A stretch of 5,898 nt of DNA. It comes from Flavobacteriales bacterium. Lineage in GTDB: Bacteria; Bacteroidota; Bacteroidia; Flavobacteriales; UA16. Of the stretch, positions 1 to 5,898 are shown piece by piece. Below the pieces are notes generated by a model that was given only the letters and a program-made list of their open reading frames with translations, had not been told where the DNA came from and ran no database searches. The number at the start of each line of letters is the position of its first letter. Positions within the stretch are counted from its first letter, which is position 1. The stretch is from contig JAURKF010000311.1 in the NCBI GenBank assembly GCA_030831885.1, forward strand, positions 1 through 5,898, written 5' to 3'. The position numbers and the translations under genes were made by a program.

Positions 1-50
1 GGACCCCATGATTAACAGTCATGTGCTCTAACCAGCTGAGCTACTGAGGA
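1..50 (-). tRNA. tRNA-Asn (anticodon GUU), 3' part missing at window edge
   Basis: Read on the minus strand, the 5' end (base 50) starts with the acceptor strand TCCTCAG. Then come TA, a D arm with GCTC/GAGC stem and an AGCTGGTTA loop, and an anticodon arm with stem CATGA/TCATG and loop CTGTTAA. The loop places GTT at window bases 14-16, which reads asparagine AAC/AAU codons. The first bases of the variable region (GGGTCC) are present. The T arm, the 3' acceptor strand and the CCA region lie before base 1. The stems pair without mismatch, so this looks like a functional gene cut only by the window boundary. Confidence 0.95.
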
Positions 51-58
51 ATCTTCCG

Positions 59-82
59 TTGAATACCGCATTCGATATTCAA
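59..82. repeat. Perfect 7-bp inverted repeat upstream of the tRNA
   Basis: TTGAATA (59-65) and TATTCAA (76-82) are exact inverted complements around a 10-base spacer. The structure ends 9 bases before the 5' end of the tRNA-Asn gene. It is AT-rich and would form only a weak RNA hairpin. It could be part of the tRNA promoter or leader, a protein-binding site, or chance. No clear TTTG / TAnnTTTG promoter was found around it. Confidence 0.4.
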
Positions 83-134
83 AAGAAACTCCCTCCATCG
101 CTTTAGCAATCTCACCAGTTATTCTCTTTGAACC

Positions 135-160
135 GCTGCCTGAACGAAGTCGAAGGCAGC
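135..160. repeat. REP-like imperfect palindrome, copy 1
   Basis: GCTGCCT (135-141) pairs exactly with AGGCAGC (154-160) around the core GAACGAAGTCGA. The core resembles the CCTGAGCGAAGTCGAAGG-type intergenic palindromes that recur in many Bacteroidota genomes. That family resemblance is from memory and not searched here. The element is noncoding and lies between the divergent tRNA-Asn and sugar kinase genes. Such elements are usually mobilised or maintained by REP-associated transposases encoded elsewhere; none is in this window. Confidence 0.5.
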
Positions 161-182
161 TGTCACTTTCGAAAATCCCGCC

Positions 183-204
183 GCCCGAGCGAGGCCGAGG
201 GCAG
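183..204. repeat. REP-like imperfect palindrome, copy 2 (diverged)
   Basis: GCCC (183-186) pairs with GGGC (199-202) around GAGCGAGGCCGA. Aligned with copy 1 (139-159 against 184-204), 16 of 21 bases are identical. All five differences are transitions, each making this copy more G/C-rich. The two copies are in the same orientation, 45 bases apart. The stem is shorter than in copy 1. Confidence 0.45.
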
Positions 205-305
205 AGGCAAGACTAAAACACCGATTTCAAGGGGTCTTTCTGAAAAGGGCTGCAATATTACAACTTATCCACCAATCCACAATATCTTCGCGCAAAATTT
301 TTTCT

Positions 306-1232
306 ATGGCCAGTCTCGTCGCTGTGGGCACCGTTGCCTTCGATTCTATTGAAACCCCATTCGCGAAGCAAGATCGCGTGATTGGTGGTGCAGCTACTTA
401 CATCACCTTGTGCGCATCGCACTTCGTGAATGCTTCCGGCCTGGTGTCGGTGGTGGGCGACGACTTCCCGCAGTCCATGCTCGATGAAATGACCAAACGC
501 GGCATCGATCAAGGAGGTCTGCAAATCAAGCAGGGCGAAAAGTCTTTCTATTGGTCGGGGAAATACCACTACGACATGAACTCGCGCGACACGCTGGTCA
601 CTGACCTCAACGTGCTGGCGACCTTCGACCCTGTGGTTCCCGAGGCCTACAAAAACTGCGACTTCCTGATGCTGGGCAACTTGGCTCCGGCAGTTCAGAT
701 GCGCGTAATAGAGCAATTGAACGAACGCCCGAAACTCGTGGTCATGGACACCATGAACTTCTGGATGGACATCGCTTGGGACGATTTGATGCAGGTAATT
801 GCTAAGGTCGATGTGCTAACTATCAATGACGAAGAAGCTCGTCAAATGGCTAGAGAGCATTCATTGGTGAAGGCCGCAAAAAAGATTCTGGAACTCGGTC
901 CGAAATACCTTATCATCAAAAAAGGAGAGCATGGTGCATTGTTATTTGATAAGAACAATGTGTTCTTCGCTCCCGCTCTGCCGTTGGAAGAAGTAGTTGA
1001 CCCAACTGGCGCAGGCGACACTTTCGCCGGGGGCTTTATCGGTTACCTCGCGCAAACAGAAAACATTTCGTTCGAAAACATGAAGCGCGCAATCATCGTG
1101 GGTTCCGCAATGGCATCATTCACCTGCGAAAAATTCGGACCCGATCGCTTGCTAGAAATCACCAAAGAAGAGATACACGAGCGCATCGAACAGTTTGTGC
1201 AACTGACGGAGTTTGAGATTGAGTTGGTGTAG
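306..1232 (+). CDS. PfkB-family carbohydrate (sugar) kinase
   Basis: This is a cytoplasmic ribokinase-fold kinase of 308 residues, normal for the PfkB family, which transfers phosphate from ATP to a sugar or related alcohol. Near the N-terminus are GTVAFDSIETP (residues 8-18), with Asp13 in the usual substrate-contact region, and the first glycine motif around GGAATYITLCAS (27-38). The middle has the LTINDEEA segment (171-178) that precedes the nucleotide site, and IIKKGEHGALL (203-213). The family signature DPTGAGDTFAGGF (232-244) carries the anion-hole GAGD and the expected catalytic base Asp238. The ATG at 306 fits the N-terminal beta strand that opens these kinases. No Shine-Dalgarno is visible, as expected for Bacteroidota. 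The substrate cannot be told from sequence alone: ribokinase, fructokinase, adenosine kinase-like or 2-keto-3-deoxygluconate kinase-like activities are all possible, and the neighbours give no pathway clue. Base composition drops from about 63% GC at 421-480 to about 33% at 901-960 without any break in the frame. Confidence 0.93.
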   Translation: MASLVAVGTVAFDSIETPFAKQDRVIGGAATYITLCASHFVNASGLVSVVGDDFPQSMLDEMTKRGIDQGGLQIKQGEKSFYWSGKYHYDMNSRDTLVTDLNVLATFDPVVPEAYKNCDFLMLGNLAPAVQMRVIEQLNERPKLVVMDTMNFWMDIAWDDLMQVIAKVDVLTINDEEARQMAREHSLVKAAKKILELGPKYLIIKKGEHGALLFDKNNVFFAPALPLEEVVDPTGAGDTFAGGFIGYLAQTENISFENMKRAIIVGSAMASFTCEKFGPDRLLEITKEEIHERIEQFVQLTEFEIELV

Positions 1233-1321
1233 TTTTTTTACCGCCAAGACGCAGTGAGAGCAGATACTCAAGGCTGTTAACCGAAGGAGGACGCAGCACG
1301 CCTAAACGGTCTCTGTTTTAT

Positions 1322-1329
1322 TATGTTTG
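1322..1329 (+). promoter_or_regulatory. Bacteroidota-type -7 promoter box for the lipoprotein gene
   Basis: TATGTTTG matches the TAnnTTTG -7 consensus of the Bacteroidota primary sigma factor exactly and ends 22 bases before the ATG at 1352. A matching TTTG at about -33 is not seen at the expected distance, so the promoter is either weak or a chance match. The intervening leader is A-rich, typical of translation initiation in this phylum. Confidence 0.4.
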
Positions 1330-1351
1330 TAACGAACTAAACCCAATTACT

Positions 1352-1897
1352 ATGAGAACACGTTTTTACATTTCGATGGTAGCAGTAGCGATTATCCTAT
1401 CGAGCTGCGGTGGCCAGAGTGCTGAATCAGTAATCAAGGATTGCGAATCATGCCTTGGTGAGAATAAGACAGAAAATGAATTGAAAAACCTGTCCAAAAA
1501 GGAAAGGGCTGAATTGGCTTCGTGTCTATTAAAACCTCTGGATGCGGCGCATGCTAAGGCAAAAGATATGACAGTGACAGAAGCCACGGAGTTTGCAAAG
1601 CAGCTGGAAGAGGCGATGGTTAAAAGCGAATACAAAGACATTCTGAAAAGCATGAATTATGAGCGCCTGAAAGCAATTCAACTTGCCGCCAGTTTTGCCG
1701 ATGTTCCTACAGCTGATCTGTCAACTCAATATTGTGAATGGGCCGCAAAAGAAGCGGCTGCCAAAGCTTCTGACGATGATGCAGCGCGTGATGAGGCGGA
1801 TAACTACCAGCATGCGATTAAGAGTGCGATGAATGATCGCACAAAGGCGGATGAGGCTGCATTTGAAGAGGCAACCAAGGATTGCAAGGATTTCTGA
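1352..1897 (+). CDS. Small predicted lipoprotein of unknown function
   Basis: I do not recognise a family for this 181-residue protein. The N-terminus is a lipoprotein signal: a short basic segment (Arg2, Arg4), a hydrophobic stretch (about residues 6-16), then the lipobox LSSC with Cys19 as the lipidated residue. The mature part is predicted to be largely helical and highly charged, rich in Ala, Glu, Lys and Asp, with an Ala-rich stretch around 131-146. There are five further cysteines (31, 34, 58, 128, 178), including a CESC pair just after the anchor. These could form disulfides in the periplasm, with one left over. There are no membrane segments beyond the signal and no visible enzyme motif. 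It follows the sugar kinase on the same strand after 119 bases and has a promoter-like box of its own, so it is probably transcribed separately. The downstream gene is convergent. The lipobox and intact frame make it a credible gene; its role is unknown. Confidence 0.85.
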   Translation: MRTRFYISMVAVAIILSSCGGQSAESVIKDCESCLGENKTENELKNLSKKERAELASCLLKPLDAAHAKAKDMTVTEATEFAKQLEEAMVKSEYKDILKSMNYERLKAIQLAASFADVPTADLSTQYCEWAAKEAAAKASDDDAARDEADNYQHAIKSAMNDRTKADEAAFEEATKDCKDF

Positions 1898-1950
1898 TAG
1901 ACGTTTGGTGTTCCTTCACTCCGCTATGCTGAGCATGGATTCGTAATGTA

Positions 1951-1966
1951 TTTCGTGCAAACGAAA
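1951..1966. other. Short hairpin with GCAA loop in a convergent intergenic region
   Basis: TTTCGT (1951-1956) and ACGAAA (1961-1966) pair perfectly around GCAA, a GNRA-type tetraloop on the plus strand. The site lies 54 bases after the lipoprotein stop and about 100 bases beyond the stop of the convergent gene. Neither strand has a U-tract after the stem, so it does not qualify as a classical intrinsic terminator. A role in 3'-end formation or mRNA stability is only a guess. The rest of 1898-2066 holds an ATGCT-G-AGCAT palindrome (1926-1936) and no credible gene. Confidence 0.35.
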
Positions 1967-2066
1967 AGTCACGGCCATCGTACCCTTCGGTTTCAGCATT
2001 ATGAAGTACACGGATGTGTGGTAACTCTTCGATGAAAGCAATCGATGTGCGAATGACTGTCTTGAA

Positions 2067-4451
2067 CTAACGCAAGATGTGTAAATAGCTCGCAATACTG
2101 CCATAGAATTCTACATTCAGCACATAGTAATAGACGCCTTCGGGAAGGTCGCCGCCGTCCCAGTTGTTCTGATAGTTTTCCTGCTCGTAAACGAGGTTGC
2201 CCCAACGGTTGTAAACGTATAGATGGCTGGTAGGATAGTATTGCAACTGATCGAATACCAACACGGGATTAGTTCCATCCCCATTGGGAGTGAAAATATT
2301 GGGTGCGTCCAATGATGGCGTTACAACTTCAAACTCTTTGCAAATTGAGTCGGGGCATCCTGCATCGCTCAATACTTCCAAACACACCGTGTGATAGCCT
2401 AAATCGGGAATGATGTAACTATTGATATCACCATACTGCGGCTGCCCTCCGTTGAGTGTCCAACTCCAGTCTGTAATATTTCCGGTGCTCACAGTGCTTT
2501 GGTCGATAAAGAATGTAGGCACGCCCTGCATGCCCGGATTAGGAGCAATGTCGAAAGCGGCTATCGGCGAAGGCATCACTTCCACAATCAGATTGAGTGT
2601 ATCCGAAGGACATCCATTCCACACCGTGTTGACTTGGTATTCGATAACAGCTATTGTGGTATCTGTATTCTCGGCGAGCACGGGTACTGTATAACCCGTA
2701 CCTGTTGTTCCGTTGCCAGCCCAATTGAGAGTAAAATCGGGGGCACACGACTGCACTACTATGTCTTCAGGAATGTTGCTGCACACTTGAACGGGAGAAG
2801 GATCGCTGATGCTTGGCGCCGGTTTTATGTTGAGTGTTTCATTGGGCAATCCTGTTACTACATTGCCGCAAGCATCCGTAACGGTAGGGGGAGGCACATC
2901 GATTGAAAAGGGCTCCGGGCAAAATTCCGGGCACCCCGGCCATTGCATGTATATCTGTGTGATGGAGCCTGAAAGATCACACGGTGCGGATTGCGCAACA
3001 ATGGAGTCGGCGGCCATCCATGGATGAGAAATAGTGTAAGGAGGCACGCCGTATTTTGCACGTACTTGCCCTTCAAAGGTGCACTGGCTGGAGCAAATCG
3101 GTGTTCCGGATACGGTGAATTCAAGGCCATAAGTTTCTACAGTGCGACCCTCGACATATGCGGTGAACGGCCACAGTGTTGTAGTGGGATTGTAAAAGAT
3201 ATACGCATAATTGCAATCCCCGGAAGGAGTGTATCGCCCTAGGTGCATGCGCAAATAAAAATTTCTTTCGGTGCATGATGGAGCGAAGCAACATAGCAAT
3301 GGGTCGCGGAAGTCGAACAACTCGAGATAGGCAGTGCCTGCCTGAAGTCCTGTTGGCGGTTGTACTTCGAATGTTCCGCTGCTATCGCAATTAGTACTAA
3401 AGAACATGGAGCCATCCATCATTACAGCTCCGGCCAACGGCTCGGCCCAATAGCTGGCAGTAACAAAACAGCCGGTGATGGTTATTTGCGCCGGGATATT
3501 TACCTGCAAACTGTCGACATTGTAGTCCGGAATGAAGCAGGAAAGCATCACGTTGTCGCCAAACGTAGATGACGGACCAACAACGAGCGGATCGATAGTA
3601 ACGGGGTAGGTTCGTTCAGATGCGTGGAGCCAACTGTTGGGAACATGTAATCGGAGTATTACGCTGTTTCCCTCTACTTCCCATGTATAACCTCCTGTGA
3701 TGCGCTGCGATTCGCGCTCCCATGTTTCGTTGGCATCGAAGCAAAGCGCCGGAAGAATGGTACCGACATGATGTTTCTGCGCATCGATAAAGTGAACGGG
3801 GCCTATCCATTGATTTCCTGCCATACGGCCTTCGCCCGGAATTGTGTTAATTGAAATGTTTTGTTTGAAGTGAATCGTTTCTGTAAAAATGGTGAACTCT
3901 CCGGTGGCTTCAGGCGCTTGTGCGAGAAGATAGCTGTATTTAACCGCATTTTCTGAGGCTTCGATTTCTTTTGAAATCCAAGGGAATTGAGTGGTCGCAA
4001 TGAATAGGTTGTTTTGAGATTCATCGCAACTAAAAGCAAGCTCAATCTCATTCATTTGACTAGCAGAACCGATGTGCATTTCGGAGGATTGCGAAAAATC
4101 AGTTTTGAAGGAAGCGTTGTTTTCAATTCGAACCGGATGGTGTTGCTGCATCGCTTGCCAACCACCATCGTGTTGGATACAGCGCGCATCAATCCGTTCC
4201 CAACGATTCTCTTTTTTGAAGTGAATTGGCTTTTTACTGTTCTCAATCATGATGCGGCCGTCGGCATGTTTCCAGTATGCATGGTGTTCATCGCGTGAAT
4301 CGCTTATTTCATTCCATTCACTTCGATTCGTGAAGAAGCTATGCTGCTTGGCCGATGATTCGCGAATGGAGAAGGACGGAGCTTGTGCAAGTGCAAATGC
4401 TGAGCACAACAAACTGGATAGGCAAAGCAAGATTCTTGGCATGGGTATCAT
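2067..4451 (-). CDS. Large cysteine-rich secreted protein with PKD-like domains and a T9SS type B (gliding-motility-associated) C-terminal sorting domain
   Basis: This is an exported 794-residue protein whose specific role is not recognised. Numbering is from the Met at 4451. Residues 1-22 form a Sec signal peptide (Arg6, a Leu-rich core, cleavage after ALA). Residues about 31-291 are a beta-rich leader containing SKKPIHF and ending in YPVTIDPLV, a phrase seen at the end of similar leaders in other secreted Bacteroidota proteins. Residues about 292-545 are Cys-rich and match no domain I know. Residues about 550-625 resemble an Ig/PKD-like module. Residues about 629-710 form a PKD domain (FIDQST, then WSWTLNGG and GYHTVCLEV). 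Residues about 716-794 form the sorting domain: PNIFTPNGDG, LYVYNRWGNLVYE, NWDGGDLPEGVYYYVL and the terminal HILR. Such domains direct passage through the type IX secretion system and surface attachment or release. The mature chain has 22 cysteines, suggesting many disulfides. The frame is open up to 4538, but a promoter sits inside that extension, so 4451 (or 4442, also in frame) is the better start. It is convergent with the lipoprotein gene and downstream of the histidine kinase gene. Possible roles are adhesin, surface-matrix protein or gliding-related protein. Confidence 0.88.
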   Translation of the reverse strand: MIPMPRILLCLSSLLCSAFALAQAPSFSIRESSAKQHSFFTNRSEWNEISDSRDEHHAYWKHADGRIMIENSKKPIHFKKENRWERIDARCIQHDGGWQAMQQHHPVRIENNASFKTDFSQSSEMHIGSASQMNEIELAFSCDESQNNLFIATTQFPWISKEIEASENAVKYSYLLAQAPEATGEFTIFTETIHFKQNISINTIPGEGRMAGNQWIGPVHFIDAQKHHVGTILPALCFDANETWERESQRITGGYTWEVEGNSVILRLHVPNSWLHASERTYPVTIDPLVVGPSSTFGDNVMLSCFIPDYNVDSLQVNIPAQITITGCFVTASYWAEPLAGAVMMDGSMFFSTNCDSSGTFEVQPPTGLQAGTAYLELFDFRDPLLCCFAPSCTERNFYLRMHLGRYTPSGDCNYAYIFYNPTTTLWPFTAYVEGRTVETYGLEFTVSGTPICSSQCTFEGQVRAKYGVPPYTISHPWMAADSIVAQSAPCDLSGSITQIYMQWPGCPEFCPEPFSIDVPPPTVTDACGNVVTGLPNETLNIKPAPSISDPSPVQVCSNIPEDIVVQSCAPDFTLNWAGNGTTGTGYTVPVLAENTDTTIAVIEYQVNTVWNGCPSDTLNLIVEVMPSPIAAFDIAPNPGMQGVPTFFIDQSTVSTGNITDWSWTLNGGQPQYGDINSYIIPDLGYHTVCLEVLSDAGCPDSICKEFEVVTPSLDAPNIFTPNGDGTNPVLVFDQLQYYPTSHLYVYNRWGNLVYEQENYQNNWDGGDLPEGVYYYVLNVEFYGSIASYLHILR

Positions 4452-4465
4452 AATCAAGGTTGACT

Positions 4466-4495
4466 CAAATGTAATGAAAAGGATTGATGGACAAA
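4466..4495 (-). promoter_or_regulatory. Bacteroidota-type promoter for the secreted protein gene
   Basis: On the minus strand, TTTG (4492-4495) is followed after 18 bases by TACATTTG (4466-4473). Both elements match the Bacteroidota -33 / -7 consensus, TTTG and TAnnTTTG. Transcription would begin near 4460, giving a leader of about 10 bases to the ATG at 4451 or about 19 to the ATG at 4442. This position is incompatible with translation from the ATG at 4538 and decides the start. It also means the gene can be transcribed independently of the upstream histidine kinase. Confidence 0.65.
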
Positions 4496-4536
4496 GGAGT
4501 AAGGTAAGAGGGGTAAAGTATGCGGCTTGGATTTTC

Positions 4537-4565
4537 ACTTCGCTGAGATTTCTTTCAGCGGAAGT
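4537..4565 (-). other. Hairpin downstream of the histidine kinase gene (possible transcript end)
   Basis: On the plus strand, ACTTCGCTGA (4537-4546) pairs with TCAGCGGAAGT (4555-4565) over 10 base pairs with one bulged base and an 8-base loop. Read in the direction of the minus-strand genes, it lies about 72 bases after the kinase stop and before the promoter of the secreted protein gene. That is where a terminator would be expected. No U-tract follows (the next bases are GAAAATCC), so intrinsic termination is uncertain. Nothing else of note is seen in the gap 4452-4636 apart from the promoter. Confidence 0.4.
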
Positions 4566-4636
4566 ATGCCTTGGCCGTGCTTGGTATTCCGAAATTTATG
4601 TGGTCTCGGTCAACACGATGTCCCTTTCCTTCTGCG

Positions 4637-5898
4637 CTATTTGACCAAATTACGATCAACAATCTCTTTCATCAACTCCTGATTAATTGGCTTGGCGATG
4701 TAGTCGTCCATACCGGCTTCCAGGCATTTTTCTCGCTCCCCTTCAATTGCATTTGCTGTGCAGGCAATGATGGGGCGGTTATAGTTCATTTCTCGGAGTT
4801 TTTGAGTGGTTTCACGATCATCCATGCCGGGCATTTGAATGTCCATCAATATAAAGTCGGGATTGTGTTCCTTAACCTTATCGATGGCCTCATATCCGCT
4901 AATTGCTGAAATGAATGTATAGTGAGGGTATAGTCTTGAAAGGAGTGCTCGGCAAAGCACTAGGTTCAATTCATTGTCTTCAACGATAAGTGCTACCGAT
5001 TTACCTTCGGTTGAATGCCCTTGTGATTGCGTGCTTGATGCTTGCGAAGCAATTGAATGTTTACTGTTGTTGGTTGGATTCTTTTCTGTAGGTAGTTCGA
5101 GCGTGAAATAAAAATAACTGCCTTTGTTCAACTCACTTTCGAACTCGACATGACTATTCATTAGCTGCAGCAAATTGTTGGAAATGACCAATCCTAAACC
5201 ACTTCCGCCATAGCGCTTTGAAGTTGAGGCGTCTGCTTGTCCGAAGGCTGTAAAAAGGAGTTGCTTTTGCTCATCGGATATACCAATACCGGTGTCGCGA
5301 ATACCTACCTTCAAACGAACTGAAGAAGCGTTTACAGAATCTTCGATGTCAACCGTAAGCGATACATTGCCTTTCTCTGTGAACTTGATTCCGTTGCTGA
5401 GAAGATTAATAACTACTTGTGATAACCTAACCGAATCTGCATGCACGATATCCGGAATTTTAGAATCGAGCGTGAGATAGACTTTTACATCTTTCTTATC
5501 GGCCAAGTGCTGGGTCATCTGCACTGCCGTTTCGAATATTTTTCGCACGTTGCATCGCTCTATGTTGAGATGCATTTTACCGGCCTCGATCTTTGATAAA
5601 TCTAATACCTGATTGATGAGCTCCATCAGAAGATTTGCTGACTCATTCAAGAACCGCACATATTCCTTCTGAACAGGGTTGAGCTCTGTAGTGTTGAGTA
5701 ATTCACCAAAACCAACTACACCATTCAGCGGCGTTCGAATTTCATGCGACATGTTGGTGAGGAATTCGGACTTGGCTTTGTTGGCTTCGTTTGCCTTCGT
5801 TGCCAACTCTTCAGCAAGTTTGATTTTATCTGCGAGCTCTCTATTTTGCTCATTGCGGCGCATTACAGACCCGATATTGTCGCCAATGATGCGAAGGA
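4637..5898 (-). CDS. Hybrid sensor histidine kinase with C-terminal receiver domain, N-terminus beyond window
   Basis: Two-component signalling protein. The frame stays open to base 5898, so the sensor part is missing; the first visible residues (LRIIGDNIGSV before the Met at 5863) resemble the end of a GAF or PAS sensor domain. Numbering is from that internal Met. A coiled-coil linker (about 4-30) leads to the dimerisation/phosphoacceptor helix with FLTNMSHEIRTPLNG, where His40 is the phosphorylation site. The ATP-binding domain has the N box NLLSNGIKFTEKG (Asn157 the likely Mg ligand), the G1 box DTGIGIS (Asp190) and the G2 box GGSGLGL (219-225). A Ser/Gln/Thr-rich linker (about 259-288) joins a receiver domain with acidic residues Glu295-Asp296, phosphoacceptor Asp341 in LMDIQMPGMD, Thr369 and Lys391 (AKPI). 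All key residues are present, so both kinase and receiver should work. No HPt domain or separate response regulator is in view; phosphate would pass to an unlinked partner. The loop after Asp341 reads MDDRET, where MDG is usual. The signal sensed is unknown. Confidence 0.93.
   Translation of the reverse strand, partial: LRIIGDNIGSVMRRNEQNRELADKIKLAEELATKANEANKAKSEFLTNMSHEIRTPLNGVVGFGELLNTTELNPVQKEYVRFLNESANLLMELINQVLDLSKIEAGKMHLNIERCNVRKIFETAVQMTQHLADKKDVKVYLTLDSKIPDIVHADSVRLSQVVINLLSNGIKFTEKGNVSLTVDIEDSVNASSVRLKVGIRDTGIGISDEQKQLLFTAFGQADASTSKRYGGSGLGLVISNNLLQLMNSHVEFESELNKGSYFYFTLELPTEKNPTNNSKHSIASQASSTQSQGHSTEGKSVALIVEDNELNLVLCRALLSRLYPHYTFISAISGYEAIDKVKEHNPDFILMDIQMPGMDDRETTQKLREMNYNRPIIACTANAIEGEREKCLEAGMDDYIAKPINQELMKEIVDRNLVK

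Noticed and set aside
12..98. Minus-strand reading frame of 28 residues ending SSVAQLVRAHDC
   Set aside because: The tail is simply translation through the tRNA-Asn gene, a well-known annotation artefact. The rest overlaps the tRNA upstream region and has no coding support.
283..290. TATCTTCG as a -7 promoter box for the sugar kinase
   Set aside because: One mismatch to TAnnTTTG and no TTTG at the expected upstream distance. The kinase promoter could not be located.
128..352. Plus-strand 74-residue frame running through the REP-like repeats into the kinase
   Set aside because: It covers the palindromes and overlaps the kinase start in another frame. Composition is not protein-like (many Arg, Cys and Ser) and no start signal is seen.
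258..716. Minus-strand 152-residue frame opposite the sugar kinase
   Set aside because: It is an antisense shadow of a clear PfkB gene. The His/Val/Arg-rich sequence shows no domain.
1916..2104. Minus-strand 62-residue frame in the convergent gap
   Set aside because: It starts inside the end of the secreted protein gene, has no promoter or recognisable motif, and its composition gives no coding support.
4452..4538. Extra 29 N-terminal residues of the secreted protein as a genuine translated segment
   Set aside because: A good promoter lies inside the segment, and the following Met begins a complete signal peptide.
1..5898. CRISPR array, insertion sequence, phage or defence system
   Set aside because: No regularly spaced repeats, transposase or integrase frames, or defence-related motifs were seen on either strand.

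Overview
The window looks like ordinary chromosomal DNA of a member of the Bacteroidota, probably near the Flavobacteriales. Three features point there: a secreted protein ending in a gliding-motility-associated C-terminal domain (a type B sorting signal of the type IX secretion system, T9SS), promoters of the TTTG / TAnnTTTG type, and genes without a Shine-Dalgarno sequence. The rank below phylum is inference.

Layout. Bases 1-50 are the 5' part of a minus-strand tRNA-Asn(GUU), cut by the window edge. Bases 51-305 hold no credible gene. They contain a short inverted repeat just upstream of the tRNA and two diverged copies of a REP-like palindrome. A PfkB-family sugar kinase (306-1232, +) follows, then a 119-base gap with a promoter-like box, then a small lipoprotein of unknown function (1352-1897, +). 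A 169-base gap (1898-2066) separates this from a convergent minus-strand gene for a large cysteine-rich secreted protein with a T9SS sorting domain (stop at 2067, preferred start at 4451). Its likely promoter lies in the 185-base gap upstream, which also holds a hairpin. The last gene is a hybrid sensor histidine kinase (4637-5898, -) whose N-terminus is beyond the window.

The genes do not form an obvious pathway. The kinase is cytoplasmic, the lipoprotein is membrane-anchored, the sorting-domain protein is exported and probably displayed on the cell surface, and the hybrid kinase is a signalling protein. The minus-strand pair share a strand, but the secreted-protein gene appears to have its own promoter, so a shared operon is not required.

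I found no CRISPR array, insertion sequence, phage gene or recognisable defence system. The points most worth following are the diverged REP-like pair, the promoter that resets the start of the secreted protein, and two proteins (the lipoprotein and the middle of the secreted protein) that I cannot assign to a function.
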